Shown here one piece after another: positions 13,101 through 24,545 of a stretch of 64,000 nt of DNA (positions are counted from its first letter, which is position 1; every line of letters begins with the position of its first letter). This stretch comes from Zonotrichia leucophrys gambelii (Eukaryota > Chordata > Aves > Passeriformes > Passerellidae). The stretch spans positions 71,689,216-71,753,215 of the forward strand of contig NC_088171.1 in the NCBI RefSeq assembly GCF_028769735.1, in the 5' to 3' direction. The notes beneath the pieces were generated by a model that was given only the letters and a program-made list of their open reading frames with translations, ran no database searches and was not told where the DNA came from. The position numbers were made by a program, and so were the translations under genes.

Positions 13101-14052
13101 ATACTTTACCAATGAGCATTACTATTACCATTTTGAGCAATGTGTGAAGAGCAAAAGGAGGAAGGATAAATGAAAACAGTGCCAAAGAAAATAAAGACTC
13201 TGATTTCATGTTCTATTACGGCACCTGTGTCTAACAAAATTATTACTTGTCAAGCGCTAGTCTACTTTCCTGGCACTCAGAAAGCATACAGGTATATCTG
13301 TATGTGGTAAATTGCAGCCAAATAATTCCTTTTGTGTTTTTCTCCCTCTGGCCTTCTGGTGGCAACTTCTGGTGACTTTGTGTGATTGAAGTGGTACCTG
13401 GGATGCTCCCAGGGTATAACAGGCTGCTGCTACCAGCTCAGGAGCCCTCTGAGCAATTCACACCCTGTGCTCTGCCTGATGCCATCAGGGCTACTTTGTT
13501 GGCTGTGCTGGAGAGTGAAGGGAAAACTTACTCAAGGAAAATGCAGCTATCCAGTTTGTCTTTTCCAGGCTATTTTGAAGTTCATGAACACTCTGGGAGC
13601 AGGAAGAGGGAGGGCATAGCACTCTGAGGGAAAGAAAAGGCAGGAATAGAAGAACATCCTTTTTATCAGAAAAATTTTTGGTAGAAAGAAAAGGTTAGGC
13701 TTTTCTTGGCAGGCTAAAAATTTTGGACTTTGGTACAGTAATAAGAAACAAAGCATCCAAAAGTACAGAATTGTGAGGTGGGAAGACAAAAGAGGCAGTT
13801 GCAGGGAAATTGAGCCCCAAAGTTGTTGTAGTGTCATTTTTGACAGGAAAGGTCACTTTTCATTTCTACTCCCTTTTGTCAGAAACACCCTCTGCCCACT
13901 GCCACCAAGAATCTCCTGCAGGTCTTTAATCAAACAGAAACAGAGTTATAAGCCTCCAGTCTTTTGTGTTTGTGCATCAATAATACTATTCATGTCTCCT
14001 GACTATCAAGGTAACAAGCAGAGGGCATTCCTTTGGTCTGGAATCTTCTTTC
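10155..14052. other. Unique non-coding sequence
   Basis: No gene or repeat family recognised. A CA/GA-rich simple stretch lies at about 10931-10962. Two parts (about 11870-12010 and 12240-12450) are rich in TAAT, ATTA and TTGATTA-type homeodomain-like words and have few simple repeats, so they could be regulatory. No alignment is available to test that. The open frames around 11239-11589 and 13382-13837 show no domain. Confidence 0.5.
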
Positions 14053-14074
14053 AGAAATGAAAGCTTTCATTTCT
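14053..14074. repeat. Perfect 22-bp palindrome
   Basis: The sequence AGAAATGAAAG is followed at once by its exact reverse complement CTTTCATTTCT, centred on a HindIII-type AAGCTT at 14061-14066. There is no spacer. It is not part of a recognised element. Confidence 0.9.
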
Positions 14075-17000
14075 ATAGGAAGAAAAAAATCAACCATATG
14101 CCTTTCCCTGTTTTTGACACTATTAATTACACACATACACTTCAAATTTTTAACTACTGGAAGTACAAGGCATGGCATCTTTCAAAGTATTCAGAAATGC
14201 CCTAGTATGCTGAAGAGCAAAAATATCCTTTTCTGTTCTGAACAGTTACCAGACCCAGCTGTACAAAATGATAATGCATGTAATGAATTATTTTCCATAT
14301 TTGTGGCAATAAAGGCCAGATTCCTCAGCTGAAATCAACAGGTTAAATATAAATAAATATAAAGTATAAGCTACCAAAAGGCTTTTTGTGAGCCAGACCC
14401 TTAAAATGTGGAAGGAATAAAAGAAATAAAAGAAATGTTGGGTGGTTAAATGGGAAAAGGATTACTGCAAGAATAAGATCATACATCCTGAAGACTGCTA
14501 AAAGTGTCATAGAAATGAACAACGTTCTCAAATATTACTGGATTTTCAATCAAAAGAAGTATGGACTTTGATAGAAACACACCCAGGATGAAATTAGGTA
14601 AACTCCATTTTGAATATTTTAATGAGACTCACATGGTTAGCTTCAACACAGAAATGAATTCTGACTTTATAAAGTAGTAGAATTTTCCCAGTGCTCTTTG
14701 AGATTACTTTCATAGTGTTCTTTGTATTTTATGAACTGATATGTTGAAGTCTCAGCTTCTCAAAGACAGCAACTTCCTTTTGCTGGATACTGTACAACCT
14801 AGTACACTGCTTACAATACATAGCCACTACTTATTTATAGGCTTAGACTTTGGTTGTTCAAAGGATGTATAAAGTATTTCTAAAGCATATCTGCCGTATC
14901 AATAGAGTCACTGGCCAAGGGACTGATGTCTAAATAAGCACAAGGTAATATTTGAAGAGAGTTTAGGGTTTACTTGATTATGGGCACAAAAGATGAAGAT
15001 GGCAGCAACAGTAATGTAAAGCATAAGTTTAAACAAGTTTTAATAAAGTGAATAAAGTAAATGCCTATAATTTTGTAACTTTTTTGGTAATTAGATCACA
15101 ATGACAGATTCACAGTGAGAGACATAAGGCAGAGGAGTTAGAAAACATCTATGTACTGTGGGTTTTTTTAATATGGCGTGATCTCCTTGGTTAGGATTTT
15201 CATTCAACCAGGTACATGAAACTTAAATTTTGCATTTTACAGTTCCTTAACAACTATGGACAGGTCAATCCGTATCTGAATTGGAGCATCAAATTAATTT
15301 ATACACCAGTTATCTTATCTAGAGTCTTTAAATTCAGGACCTTTTCAATGAAAAAGTTTGTTGACTCACTTTCAGTTGTTCACAGCAAAAGCAAGTAAGT
15401 GAATGAATGAGCAAATGGGCCTTTTAATGTTATATCTGTTTCAATATTGTCGTAATGATGCATAGTACTATTTTGTTCAAAATGTCCTTAATTTGAAGAT
15501 AATTTATGTTAAAGGGCAATCTAACATAGAAACCACTTCAAAAAGGTCAAAACCAACCTAAAGATTCACAAAATTCAAAATTATGTAATTTAATTTACAA
15601 TTTTTATTGGACTTTCTAGTTACAGATTTTGTCACTTTTTGACATTTTGTAGTAATGCACCAGAGGAAACATTTCCTCAACTCAGAAAAACTGCTTCACT
15701 GAGTTCAGTGGGCAGGAGACAGCCATTCTGTCACTGGCCAAAGCAGGCTCCTATTTCATGAGGACATGAAGTCATTCACTATCTTCTCTTTTCCAAATGA
15801 ATAATGGAAGGCAGTTCTTAAGGGATGTGTGAACAGATTTTATCAGCTAACACTTTTTATTTGGAGACAAAAATCATCTAATCTTCACCCAAATATTAGG
15901 CATTCCTTGTGATACATTTTCTCCAAGTCTCACAAAGCAGAATTGAGAAATGTGGATCAGGTGAAGGAGAGGATGAGTAAAATCTTTCATAAACATGACC
16001 TTTGGTATCAGGGAAGCCTGCAGATGATAGTATTTCAGTATATTATACTGTAACACTGAACTCACACAGCTACATTGGTTCAGTATTAAATTCAAAGGAA
16101 GACTGCTTATTAAAGTTTGAAGTTCAGCAAAAATTTGGCTTAGCGTCTTTTAGACAAACTTGTTTCCCCTTATATGGGAACAAAAAAGAATCAGGAGTAC
16201 TTCTTGTAGACTTGCCTTTTTTTTTTACAGTAGTGGAAATCTCCACCTCCTTACGTGGCAAAGGCCAGATAGGATTTCGGTGCATGGGTGCTCCAAGTGA
16301 GTAATTTCCTGTAGGGGCTGCTTGGGAATTGTACCATAACTTTATTAATTAATTAGTCAATTAATTAATTTCTGAATCAGTGAGTTGCTGTACTTGCAAG
16401 GCAAAATTAACATCGGTACTCCTACCATTGCAAGTAATCTTAGAGCATTAAATTCATCAATGTTCAGACAGAGAGTAAATTTAGAGAGGTGCAGACCAAC
16501 AGCCTGTTTGCTATTTCTACATGGAAGTCACAGATCCATATGTTGATCAAATTTAGGTCTAGTGTCTTGTTAACATAGTTGAGTCTTAAACCAACTAACA
16601 GTAAAGCTGTGCATTTATTCCAGCTCTTAGGTGTCTGTGAAAATATGGTGTCAAATTTTAAATGTCTTTTGAAGAAATCTATTTCTGCAGTAAATAGATA
16701 ATGTCACAGTTTTTGGACACTTGCTCAGGTAACTAGTTACTTTACTGTCATGTTTGTAGAAAATCAGTATAGCCCAAATGCATTTTCAGTTTTATCTGTT
16801 CACCTCAATAGCTGAACAGAAAAAAGTACTGGGGAGAAAAACTCGTGAAAAACTCCTATAATTTTAGAAGATACTCCAGGGAAAAATAAATTGATTCTCT
16901 TAATTTTGCCAGAAATGAGTGTAACATAGAAATGAAGACAGGTAATATGTGCTAAATAGCCTTTTAGCTGTTTCTGAATTGTGGAGCTTTCATATGTGTT

Positions 17001-18815
17001 GTATCACCAAGAGGCATAACCCACATTACATTGAAGGAATATTGCCTCTATGATATACATATGTAGATGTACACAGCTCATGGGTATTATTACAGCAGGA
17101 ACTGTAGAAGGAATGCAGTGCTGTACTATATGGCAAGGCCTTTCCCACTAACTAGGAAACTGGATATAAAAAGATCCTCATTCATACTTATTTGGAAGTC
17201 CTTTGCTCATCTTTCTTCACACTACTTTCACACACAAAGCTATTTTGGCATTCGTGTTGAATGAAGATAACAATGATTTTGTACAGTACCTTTTGGGGCA
17301 TATTCTAGTTACCTGGGGACACAGATTAGCACTGCAATATCTCTAAGTGCCAAATATTATATTTGCTGTGGGAATACTCGGATACACAGTAGATTGCCTG
17401 CACATCACTACAGGGCTCTTTCTTGAAAATGGTTGCTTGATTATTTCTTATTTTGCATTTTTATCAGAGTATAGCGCTATTGTTTACATAATTCTATATA
17501 TCCTATAAGAAGCCAAGAGACTGCAAAAATATCTAGTCTAACATCATAAGTCTGGTGTATAAACAATGAGAAAAGTAGCCCTCAGACCAGAATTAATTTC
17601 TCTCATCCAGCCTCCTGTCTCAAGACAGCACTCAGTACCAGGTGTTTTAGGACAAGGCTTGCAATACTTATGGCTTAACATGCTCACAGCACAGCTTCCT
17701 TCCTCCCTACCTGTTCTGGCTTTAAATTGGCACACACCCTGAAGCATGAGATTGTATTTCCCTAATCTAATGCTATCCTATCTAATACTAGATTATCAGT
17801 TTTGAAAACCATAGGGGAAATTGTGGTTCCCAGAACTCCACTGCAAATAGATGACTTGGTTCAGCAAATATCAGGCACGACCAGAAAGCAAATGGTGTTT
17901 GGATTCTGACATATGAACTTTTGCAAACTGAGCTGGAGAACTGTTTAGGGTTATTTCCCAGACTCTTTTTACTTGAGGCTCCTGTCCCCCTACTGCATCA
18001 GATGTGTACTGGTGTGCCAGCTGCACCCTTTCACTCACTGCTTTCCCTGCCTAAAACTCAGCAAAGGCTTGGTCCTCTGAGCTGTTATGCTAGACTGTGA
18101 TGTGAAGCCTTCTATTTACCCCTCTTCCAGGCTCCCATGTCATGGGAGGCAGGACTTCATCCCTATAGAAGTTGTCTGTAGGAACTCTTGGGCTTCTGCA
18201 GCTCAGCATGCTGAACAAGGGAGGTCCCAACCCCAACCCCTAATTTCAGGAAATTGCTAGAGTTTGTAAGTCATGCCTGAGCAAGAGACTGGTGAATGGT
18301 GGTTGCTGTACTGCCTTTATGGCACAGATGTGCAGGGAGTGAGTGTGCTTATGGATGTATTGTGTCCCAGAGATAGCAAGGCTGCAGCAGGAGCAGCAGT
18401 GAAACGTCATCCACAGGTCACCCAACAGCCAGTGCTCTCTCTACCACTTCTTTGACAGCCCAGTTCTTGGGCACATTTGTGTCTCCCACACATGAGAGCT
18501 GCTGCCTCTGTGAGTTGTTGCTCTGAGATTACTCAGTGCTCTGCTGGGGAGGGTCTCAGGGGCTGCACCAGCTCACAGCCTTGCTCCAGCACTGCAAGTC
18601 AGAACAGCAGCATGGTGCTGACAGTGTTGCCTGCCTACGCAAGACAAGTTCTGAGATATTTGCAGAAAAAGCTCTATAAGAGTGTTCCTAATTTGTAATG
18701 ATTTTAATTTTTCTTTCCTGTCCAGAAAATCTAGGGTTTACACAGGTCACTAAATGTAACTGTACCTTGTTAATTAGCTGCTCCCTCCCTTCTCTGTTTT
18801 ACACATCTTTAAGCC
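14075..18815. other. Unique non-coding sequence
   Basis: No gene is recognised. At 14311-14340 the string GGCCAGATTCCTCAGCTG resembles the end of an ancient palindromic repeat common in amniotes (see 20503-20568 and 32981-33050), at low confidence. The other frames, such as the one at 16002-16304, lack domains. A mildly GC-richer patch at about 17940-18620 holds no recognised feature. Confidence 0.5.
16344..16369. repeat. ATTAATT inverted repeat
   Basis: An 11-bp arm (ATTAATTAATT, 16344-16354) and its exact complement (16359-16369) flank a 4-nt loop. The arms are also tandem TTAA units, so they contain several overlapping TAATTA homeodomain-type words. This may be simple-sequence drift or a dense binding cluster. 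Confidence 0.7.
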
Positions 18816-18856
18816 TCTATTGATGGCATATGAGTGCTGGTAATGCCATCAATAGA
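18816..18856. repeat. Perfect 14-bp stem hairpin
   Basis: TCTATTGATGGCAT (18816-18829) is perfectly complementary to ATGCCATCAATAGA (18843-18856) around a 13-nt loop. Pairing stops cleanly at both ends. The stem is shorter than a microRNA precursor normally needs. No known repeat is recognised around it. Confidence 0.85.
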
Positions 18857-19510
18857 CATCTGCTTGCAGTGTTTTGGGTGTTTTCTGTCAGAGGTCTAGG
18901 CTGGAGTTTTCTCCAGCTGGCTATTGCACATGGACTGTCTGCCAAGTAGGCTTGGATCATTTCAAAGCCATATTGACTTTAATATAGACAAAACCTGTTG
19001 ATGATCATGTTTTTTGTCAAGTAAAGACAGCCACCTTCTGAATTTGTCTCCTAGAGGGGAAAGCGAGTTCTAAGGCCCTGACGTATTGAAGCTACAGTCA
19101 ACAATCTGCCAAAGCACCCCTTAGCACATCTGCGATGGTTATGCTGCCTGGGTTTACTTCTTCTGACACATACTCCTTTTCCTGTTGGTTTTCTTGGCTC
19201 GAAATTGGGGAATTCTGCAGTATGGGAAGTAAACTAGGTGGCCCTGGAGAATTCAATATCTTTATTACTCTGTTTTATTGCTCAAAAGTATTAGTATGGG
19301 TATTAGTCATGCTGGTGGAAGCACACAGAAGATACACCCTTCCTTGGGGAGCCTACAACTTAACTGAAGAGCAGAACATATAGATATAGGCAAAGGAAGA
19401 AGTGGAATACAGGAGGAAGAATACAGCCTAGGTAGACATTTTGATAAATATTTCATAAGTATAGGCTTGAATTTTTCCTGTATGGGTTGGTGAAGATTTA
19501 TAGATAAGAT
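18857..19510. other. Unique sequence with a possible ancient repeat scrap
   Basis: At 18951-18989 the phrase TTGGATCATTTC..TATTGACTTTAATA resembles a degraded copy of an ancient amniote repeat whose core reads close to TTGACTTCAATGG. This is recall only and weak. The remainder shows no gene or repeat. The 82-codon frame at 19135-19383 has no domain. Confidence 0.4.
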
Positions 19511-19735
19511 TACAAAAACATAAGGAATATCTGACTAGGTCAGATCAATGGTCCATCTAGCCCCGGAATCTGTATCAGCGGTGGGAATAAATGGTGCTAC
19601 TTAAAAAAAAGGAGATGAGCTTGGCCACTCTCTGCAGTCTATATATAAAACCACAGGGTAGCACAGCGCTCATCCTGTCTGACCTACATGACATAAAACT
19701 ACAGAGCCTCACTGAATTAATTTCTCTTTGAACTA
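19511..19735 (-). mobile_element. Old CR1-like LINE 3' fragment, antisense
   Basis: The plus strand reads ACATAAGGAATATCTGACT then GGTCAGATCAATGGTCCATC and TAGCCC, which is the complement of the well-known 3' end of older amniote CR1-type elements (sense: GGGCTAGATGGACCTTTGGT). Weaker similarity continues to a segment at 19704-19735 resembling the part of that family that reads TTTATCTAATTCTTTTTTGA on the antisense strand. Divergence is high, so this is an old insertion without coding potential. The right boundary is uncertain. Confidence 0.75.
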
Positions 19736-20235
19736 GAAGAAGACGTTGTGCACCTCAGTGACACTCTGCTGCTTAACACCAGCTGTGGATTTACCCAGAG
19801 GTCTTTGTGGCTTTGTTTTCTTTTCATTTAACATGTTTGAAATGTTAATAAGCCTCTTTTTTTTTTTTTAATAAGTTTTTATCGTCAACATCAGCAATTT
19901 TTTTTCCTTGCTAGCTTTCACAACTTTGCAACAGAAATAAAGAAAAAGAGCTACCTTAAAACCCCGTGTATCAAATGACAGAAGTTAGCTCCCTGATAGC
20001 AGAAGTTGGGAGAGGGAAGGACACAAATTCCTTACGCATGGAACATTTTCTGTTTACATCCCAATGTCCATCATACTTCTAGCGTTATAGAATAAAGTTA
20101 TTCTTCTCTGTCAGTTTGGAAGATGGATGTTTCGCCCATGTTTCTGTGTGCCCACTTTGATATATTTTATATTTAATTTCTTTGAATCTGCTATTTGTTC
20201 ACACATATATCTCGGCTTGTGGCATTCTTTTTCTG

Positions 20236-20342
20236 GGATCTGTGTCTGTGTCTGTTCTGTTTGTTTTTTGTTGTTTGCATTTGTTTTGGTTTGGTTTTGT
20301 TTGTTTTTTGTTTTTCTTTCTTTAATTTATTTTTTAATTTAG
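20236..20342. repeat. T/TG-rich low-complexity tract
   Basis: More than 100 bases consist almost entirely of T with interspersed G (TGTCTG, TTTGTTTT and TTTCTTT words). The hydrophobic Phe/Leu/Val/Cys-rich peptides read across it (frames at 20127-20342 and 20195-20509) are an artefact of this composition and are not membrane proteins. Confidence 0.85.
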
Positions 20343-20502
20343 TGTTTTATGACATCAGTTACTTAAATACTTATGTGATGGTTTGCCCACAGATGTACAT
20401 GATATTCTCTCCTCAGGGAAGTTGTCTGCTTCTGCTGACCTCCCAGAAAAAGGCGGTGCATGTCTCAAACAACTCTGAGAACCACGTGCCAGATGCTCAT
20501 GT

Positions 20503-20568
20503 GATGTAAACTGGCTTAGCTCCACTGAGGTAAATGAAGCCTGCCAAATAATGGCAGCTGAGGCACTT
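20503..20568. repeat. Probable ancient palindromic amniote repeat
   Basis: GATGTAAACTGGCTTAGCTC is followed by CACTGAGGTAAATGAAG and a CAGCTGAGGCAC end. By recall this resembles a degraded copy of an old palindromic element in which TGTAAATTGGCATAGCTCCA is followed by its own near-complement. The complementary arm here is badly eroded. The call rests on memory of the motif and needs a profile search. Confidence 0.4.
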
Positions 20569-23500
20569 AAGACATATCAAATGAAGTGCTACACAGAAAT
20601 GCACTGAGGCTCACAGTCATTGTACAAAAGCCTAATAAACCTCTGAAAGGGTTTTCTGCAGATATCTGTGGTTGTCTCAGGGAAATGCTTCACTCTGCAG
20701 TTTGCAGAACTTCTCTAAAGTTTTCCTTCTTTCTTTTTTGTTCTTATAGTCTAATTCTGAATATAGACAGATTAGACTGAGGGGACGATATTTGGAATAA
20801 ATTCCTCCTAAAAAAGCAGAGCAAAGAAGGGTAACATAACCTTTGCTTTCTTAGTGACTTTCTGAAACAGCTGCCTAGCATAAACAAATTGCCAAGTACT
20901 AGTTTCTCCCCAACAAAGTAAATCATGCATTGTGAGAAACTGTTATAGTATTTCAGCTCTGTCATGATTTATTAGATGCAAATCCAAAATATTTATGATT
21001 TTCTTGGAGGGTTTACATTTCTTTTTTTGATGCTAGGGGAAACACATCTTGTAAATAATATAATTTAAACTGCTGTTCAGCTATATCTGAACATTGTTGC
21101 TCAGAATTTCCAATAATCTTTGCACTTTGCATAAATGCTTTTATTTATACTTTGATATGAAGGGGCATATTTCCAAATTTATGTAGTACATTAAGCTCAC
21201 TGTGATTTTATTTTTATTTTGCAGATTTTAAACATTTACAGTAAATACATCTACTGATTTATTTTAATTATAGAAGTGATGAGAGGCCATGCAAAGCATA
21301 AAGCTACTGTGTAATTACTTGTACACAAAACCATCAGCTTCCAGTTTATATAGAAACTACTTGAAAGCTTAACTTTGAGCAGATACTTAGGAACATGGCA
21401 GAGGCAGGAAGAGGGATTTCTGCATGGACCACTCGACAGGAGAGCTGGAGAAGGGGGACCCAGTGGGGACACACACACCTCACGCACTGAGGCCATCTGC
21501 CTTATTCCCTCCACCAAGGAGAGCATCTCAAAGCCTCCAACAGCTGCCCAGCTGGAATGAGAAGGTTTGAGTGCCAAAATGTCTTTCAATGGCTGAGGCA
21601 ATCCAGAGTGCCTTTCTTCTTTCTATTCTAGGCAGTTTAATTAGGAATGCGTGCGCATATATGAGGAGCTTTTTCTGTTGTTCTTGTTATTTTACAGGGG
21701 AGGAGCACTCTAATGAGATCCTGCTATTAATTTTACTGTTCATGCCATCCCTGTATTTATGGTTGCTGAATCTGGAACATTTCACCATTTGTGTTTCAGC
21801 CTTCTGTTCAAAATGAAATAGATGTTGGGGGCTTTGGCTCGGGGTTTACATAATCTCTGCTAACTGTGGGAAAGCTGCTATGACTTCAAGGTGTGGATCT
21901 TTGCAGCTGTCTTGCTCACAGGGAGGGTGCACCCAATTACTGCCTCCTGCCTGGTGCAAAACTGCAATGTATCATCCAGGTCGCAGTGCCATGGTCCCCT
22001 GGAGCTGAGTGTGACATGCTGAGGCCTGGTGGAAACCCATTAATAAGCAGTAGGGCTCTCTGCTCAGCTATGAGCCAGGCTGGCACTGAGCTTCAGCTCA
22101 CTGTTTTTTCTCACACAGTAGCTGTGGAGACATTCCAGTCACACAATTTATCCACAAAGAGAAAGGCTGGGGAAAGCAGCTGGGATGCAGGCTCCAAATG
22201 AGAGCACTGCAATATGTTGCTCACTGGTACACCTGCACATGGGTGGCATCCTAAGGCAGGACTCCACTGGTCATGGTGTGACATGAAGATCAGAGGTAAG
22301 CCATGAAAGAGTCCTTCTGTCTTCCCTCTGCCCGGGAATGGGTTCAGGGCAAGCTCCAGATGGGTCTGGTGAAGGCCACAACAACCAGCTGGTCACATCC
22401 CCAACACCAGTGGGTGGGACATGGCAGCTCACATGCTGCCTCTTGGCTCCAGTGGTTCACCTAGGATTGGCAGGTTTATCAGCAGAAACTTCTGGCTGTG
22501 CAGTAGGGAACAGCAATCTTGGCTTCTGGAACTGGTCCTGCCTTTGAACCGAGTGTTATCTATGAAAAAATATCTTCTTTGTGGACTGGAGCAGAAAAAA
22601 ATTCTCTAATGAGAATATATTAAGGTTAGCACATTCCCATCTAGTCAGCTGTGCTCAGAAATTGGCTATTAGATTTTTATTTAGATTTCTTTTTTTTAAA
22701 AAATGAAAATGCAATACCCCTGTCTAAACCCTGGGGCATGAACAAACAAGACATTTTAATAAGAGTGCTAATGTTCTTATTACAAGCCTCTTGGTGCACC
22801 CAAACGAAAGCCTTTCCTCACAACTCAATTATTTCCATTTACTCTATTTGCACAAAAAGCATAGAAAAATAAGAGCTTAGAGGTGCATTTGGAAAATAGC
22901 AATTTTGAGTACTGTCAGATAAAGGTTGGGGGAGTGAGTCTCCAAAGACATTTCATAGATTGTTCCTTCCACAGTCTGTCCCAGCTTGGTTTCTAGACCC
23001 CATGCTGTTAGTGAAAGCAGCAGTGCCTATTTTATTTCTAATAAGACAAGAAGAGAGAGGGAAGATCTCTGTGACACCCAGGACTGAGAGGAGCCATGAC
23101 TGTACGTGCAGGTATTTGCTGTGCAGACTGCTCACTTCAGCCCAGAAACAAAATGGAAGGCAAAGCAAGATCCGCGTCTCATGACAGCTTTATTGCTCTT
23201 CTCCCCTGGAGGCATTACGACACTTTTTGTAGCGTTTTTGGGAGACTTTGAAGTTCCTTTACTTCTAATTGCAGAACTCGTGTCATTTGGGGAATTTGAA
23301 AATAGCCTCTTTTCATCTTTTTCAACAGTGAAATGTTACATGTTAACGTTTTATTCTGCGCATTACGAATTCAGAGATACAGAAATGACTGGCATTTCGC
23401 TCCACATCTTGCTGTGATTTTCTCAGCTGAAAAATGCCTACCCAAACGCAGCCACTGCCACACTGCCTGAGATGTCTTTTGGAGAAGAGTCTTTGGGAGC

Positions 23501-23760
23501 CGAGCTCCTGCCCCACCAGGGGCAGCCTCACTGCCTTCAGGTGCAGCACAGCATTTGTACCTGCTCCTCCAGACTTCTGCCTCTGTGTGTGTTCCCTATG
23601 TCATGTGCTTGCAGGATCAAGCTGGGGGAAGATGGCTGGAGCTGCCATCCCTGTGCAGGATTTACCACTGAACAAAGCATGGACTGGGTCATGACAGCTG
23701 GTGTGGGATCCCTGGGGCAGGGATGTGCATCTTCTGCCTAATTTGGGCCATAACAGAGCA

Positions 23761-24545
23761 AAGCATGGGCACCAGTAGAATGTAAATAATAAAAGGAATA
23801 ATAAATTGCAAAATCAAGCCCCGTAATGAAAAAATAAATAATCTAGATAGACTGTCTCAGAGTGCCTAAGCCTGATTTATTAGCAATTCTGGCTGACCGT
23901 TATTATTATTAGGTGAGCGACTTGCAGTGATTTTTCACCTGATGCTCTGCAAATTAACTATGCTGCAGGATGAATGCAGGAGATTTGTGTTTATTGTTTT
24001 ATGAAATTATACAGTAGGTAAAAATTCACTTGGAACATCACCACCATCACTTTGCAATTTTATGACCTATAGCGCATCTGACACGCAGTAGTACTGCTGC
24101 TCAACACAGATGAACAGCAACATCAGTATCACTGGTCATCTGGAGCAGTGAATAACAGCAACAGGAGCAGAGCCAATGCTTGTTTCAGGTTGGCACAGAA
24201 AGCCACTCACCTGCAGGTTATTCTCATGTTTATTCCATGTGAAAGAGCAGAGGGAGGCTTTAGTTTTCCGACATGTCATGCGCTAATGTTTCCTAGGCCA
24301 AAATTCTGAGCCAGGTATCCTAATTATGTACAAATTCCCTCCCACCCTTCCCCGCTGCAGTGACAGATGAATCAGTGGCTGTGTTTATTTACTCTCCTCA
24401 AAGAGGATGCAATTATGACCCTGAGGAAAAAAAAATCCATTTGCATATGCAGAAGAAGCTGGTGGCAATTCGCATTCTAGTTTAGCTCCTGCTGTAGTAA
24501 ATGGTATTACTGCAGAGCCCAAATATTTCTTTTATGTCAGACTCT
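23761..24545. promoter_or_regulatory. Candidate conserved non-coding element (unverified)
   Basis: This stretch lacks simple repeats, has no coding frame and is dense in words seen in developmental enhancers. It has AATCAAG, AATTGC, ATTAGCAATTC, TTATTATTATTAGG, TGATTTATTAG, an octamer-like ATTTGCATATGC at 24440-24451, and TAATTATG near 24321. The texture resembles vertebrate conserved non-coding DNA, but conservation cannot be seen in a single sequence. It could equally be neutral AT-rich DNA. Confidence 0.22.

Larger units (their letters stand above)
19736..23760. other. Unique non-coding sequence
   Basis: No gene is recognised in these 4 kb. Locally GC-richer stretches at about 21390-21560, 21880-22560 and 23425-23740 create many short frames on several strands, none with a domain. 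The strings tested by eye do not match CR1 or the LTR types found elsewhere in the window. Confidence 0.5.

Noticed and set aside
20127..20509. Frames that look like membrane-spanning peptides
   Set aside because: The hydrophobic stretch is encoded by a T/TG-rich low-complexity tract and would appear in any protein-like reading of it.
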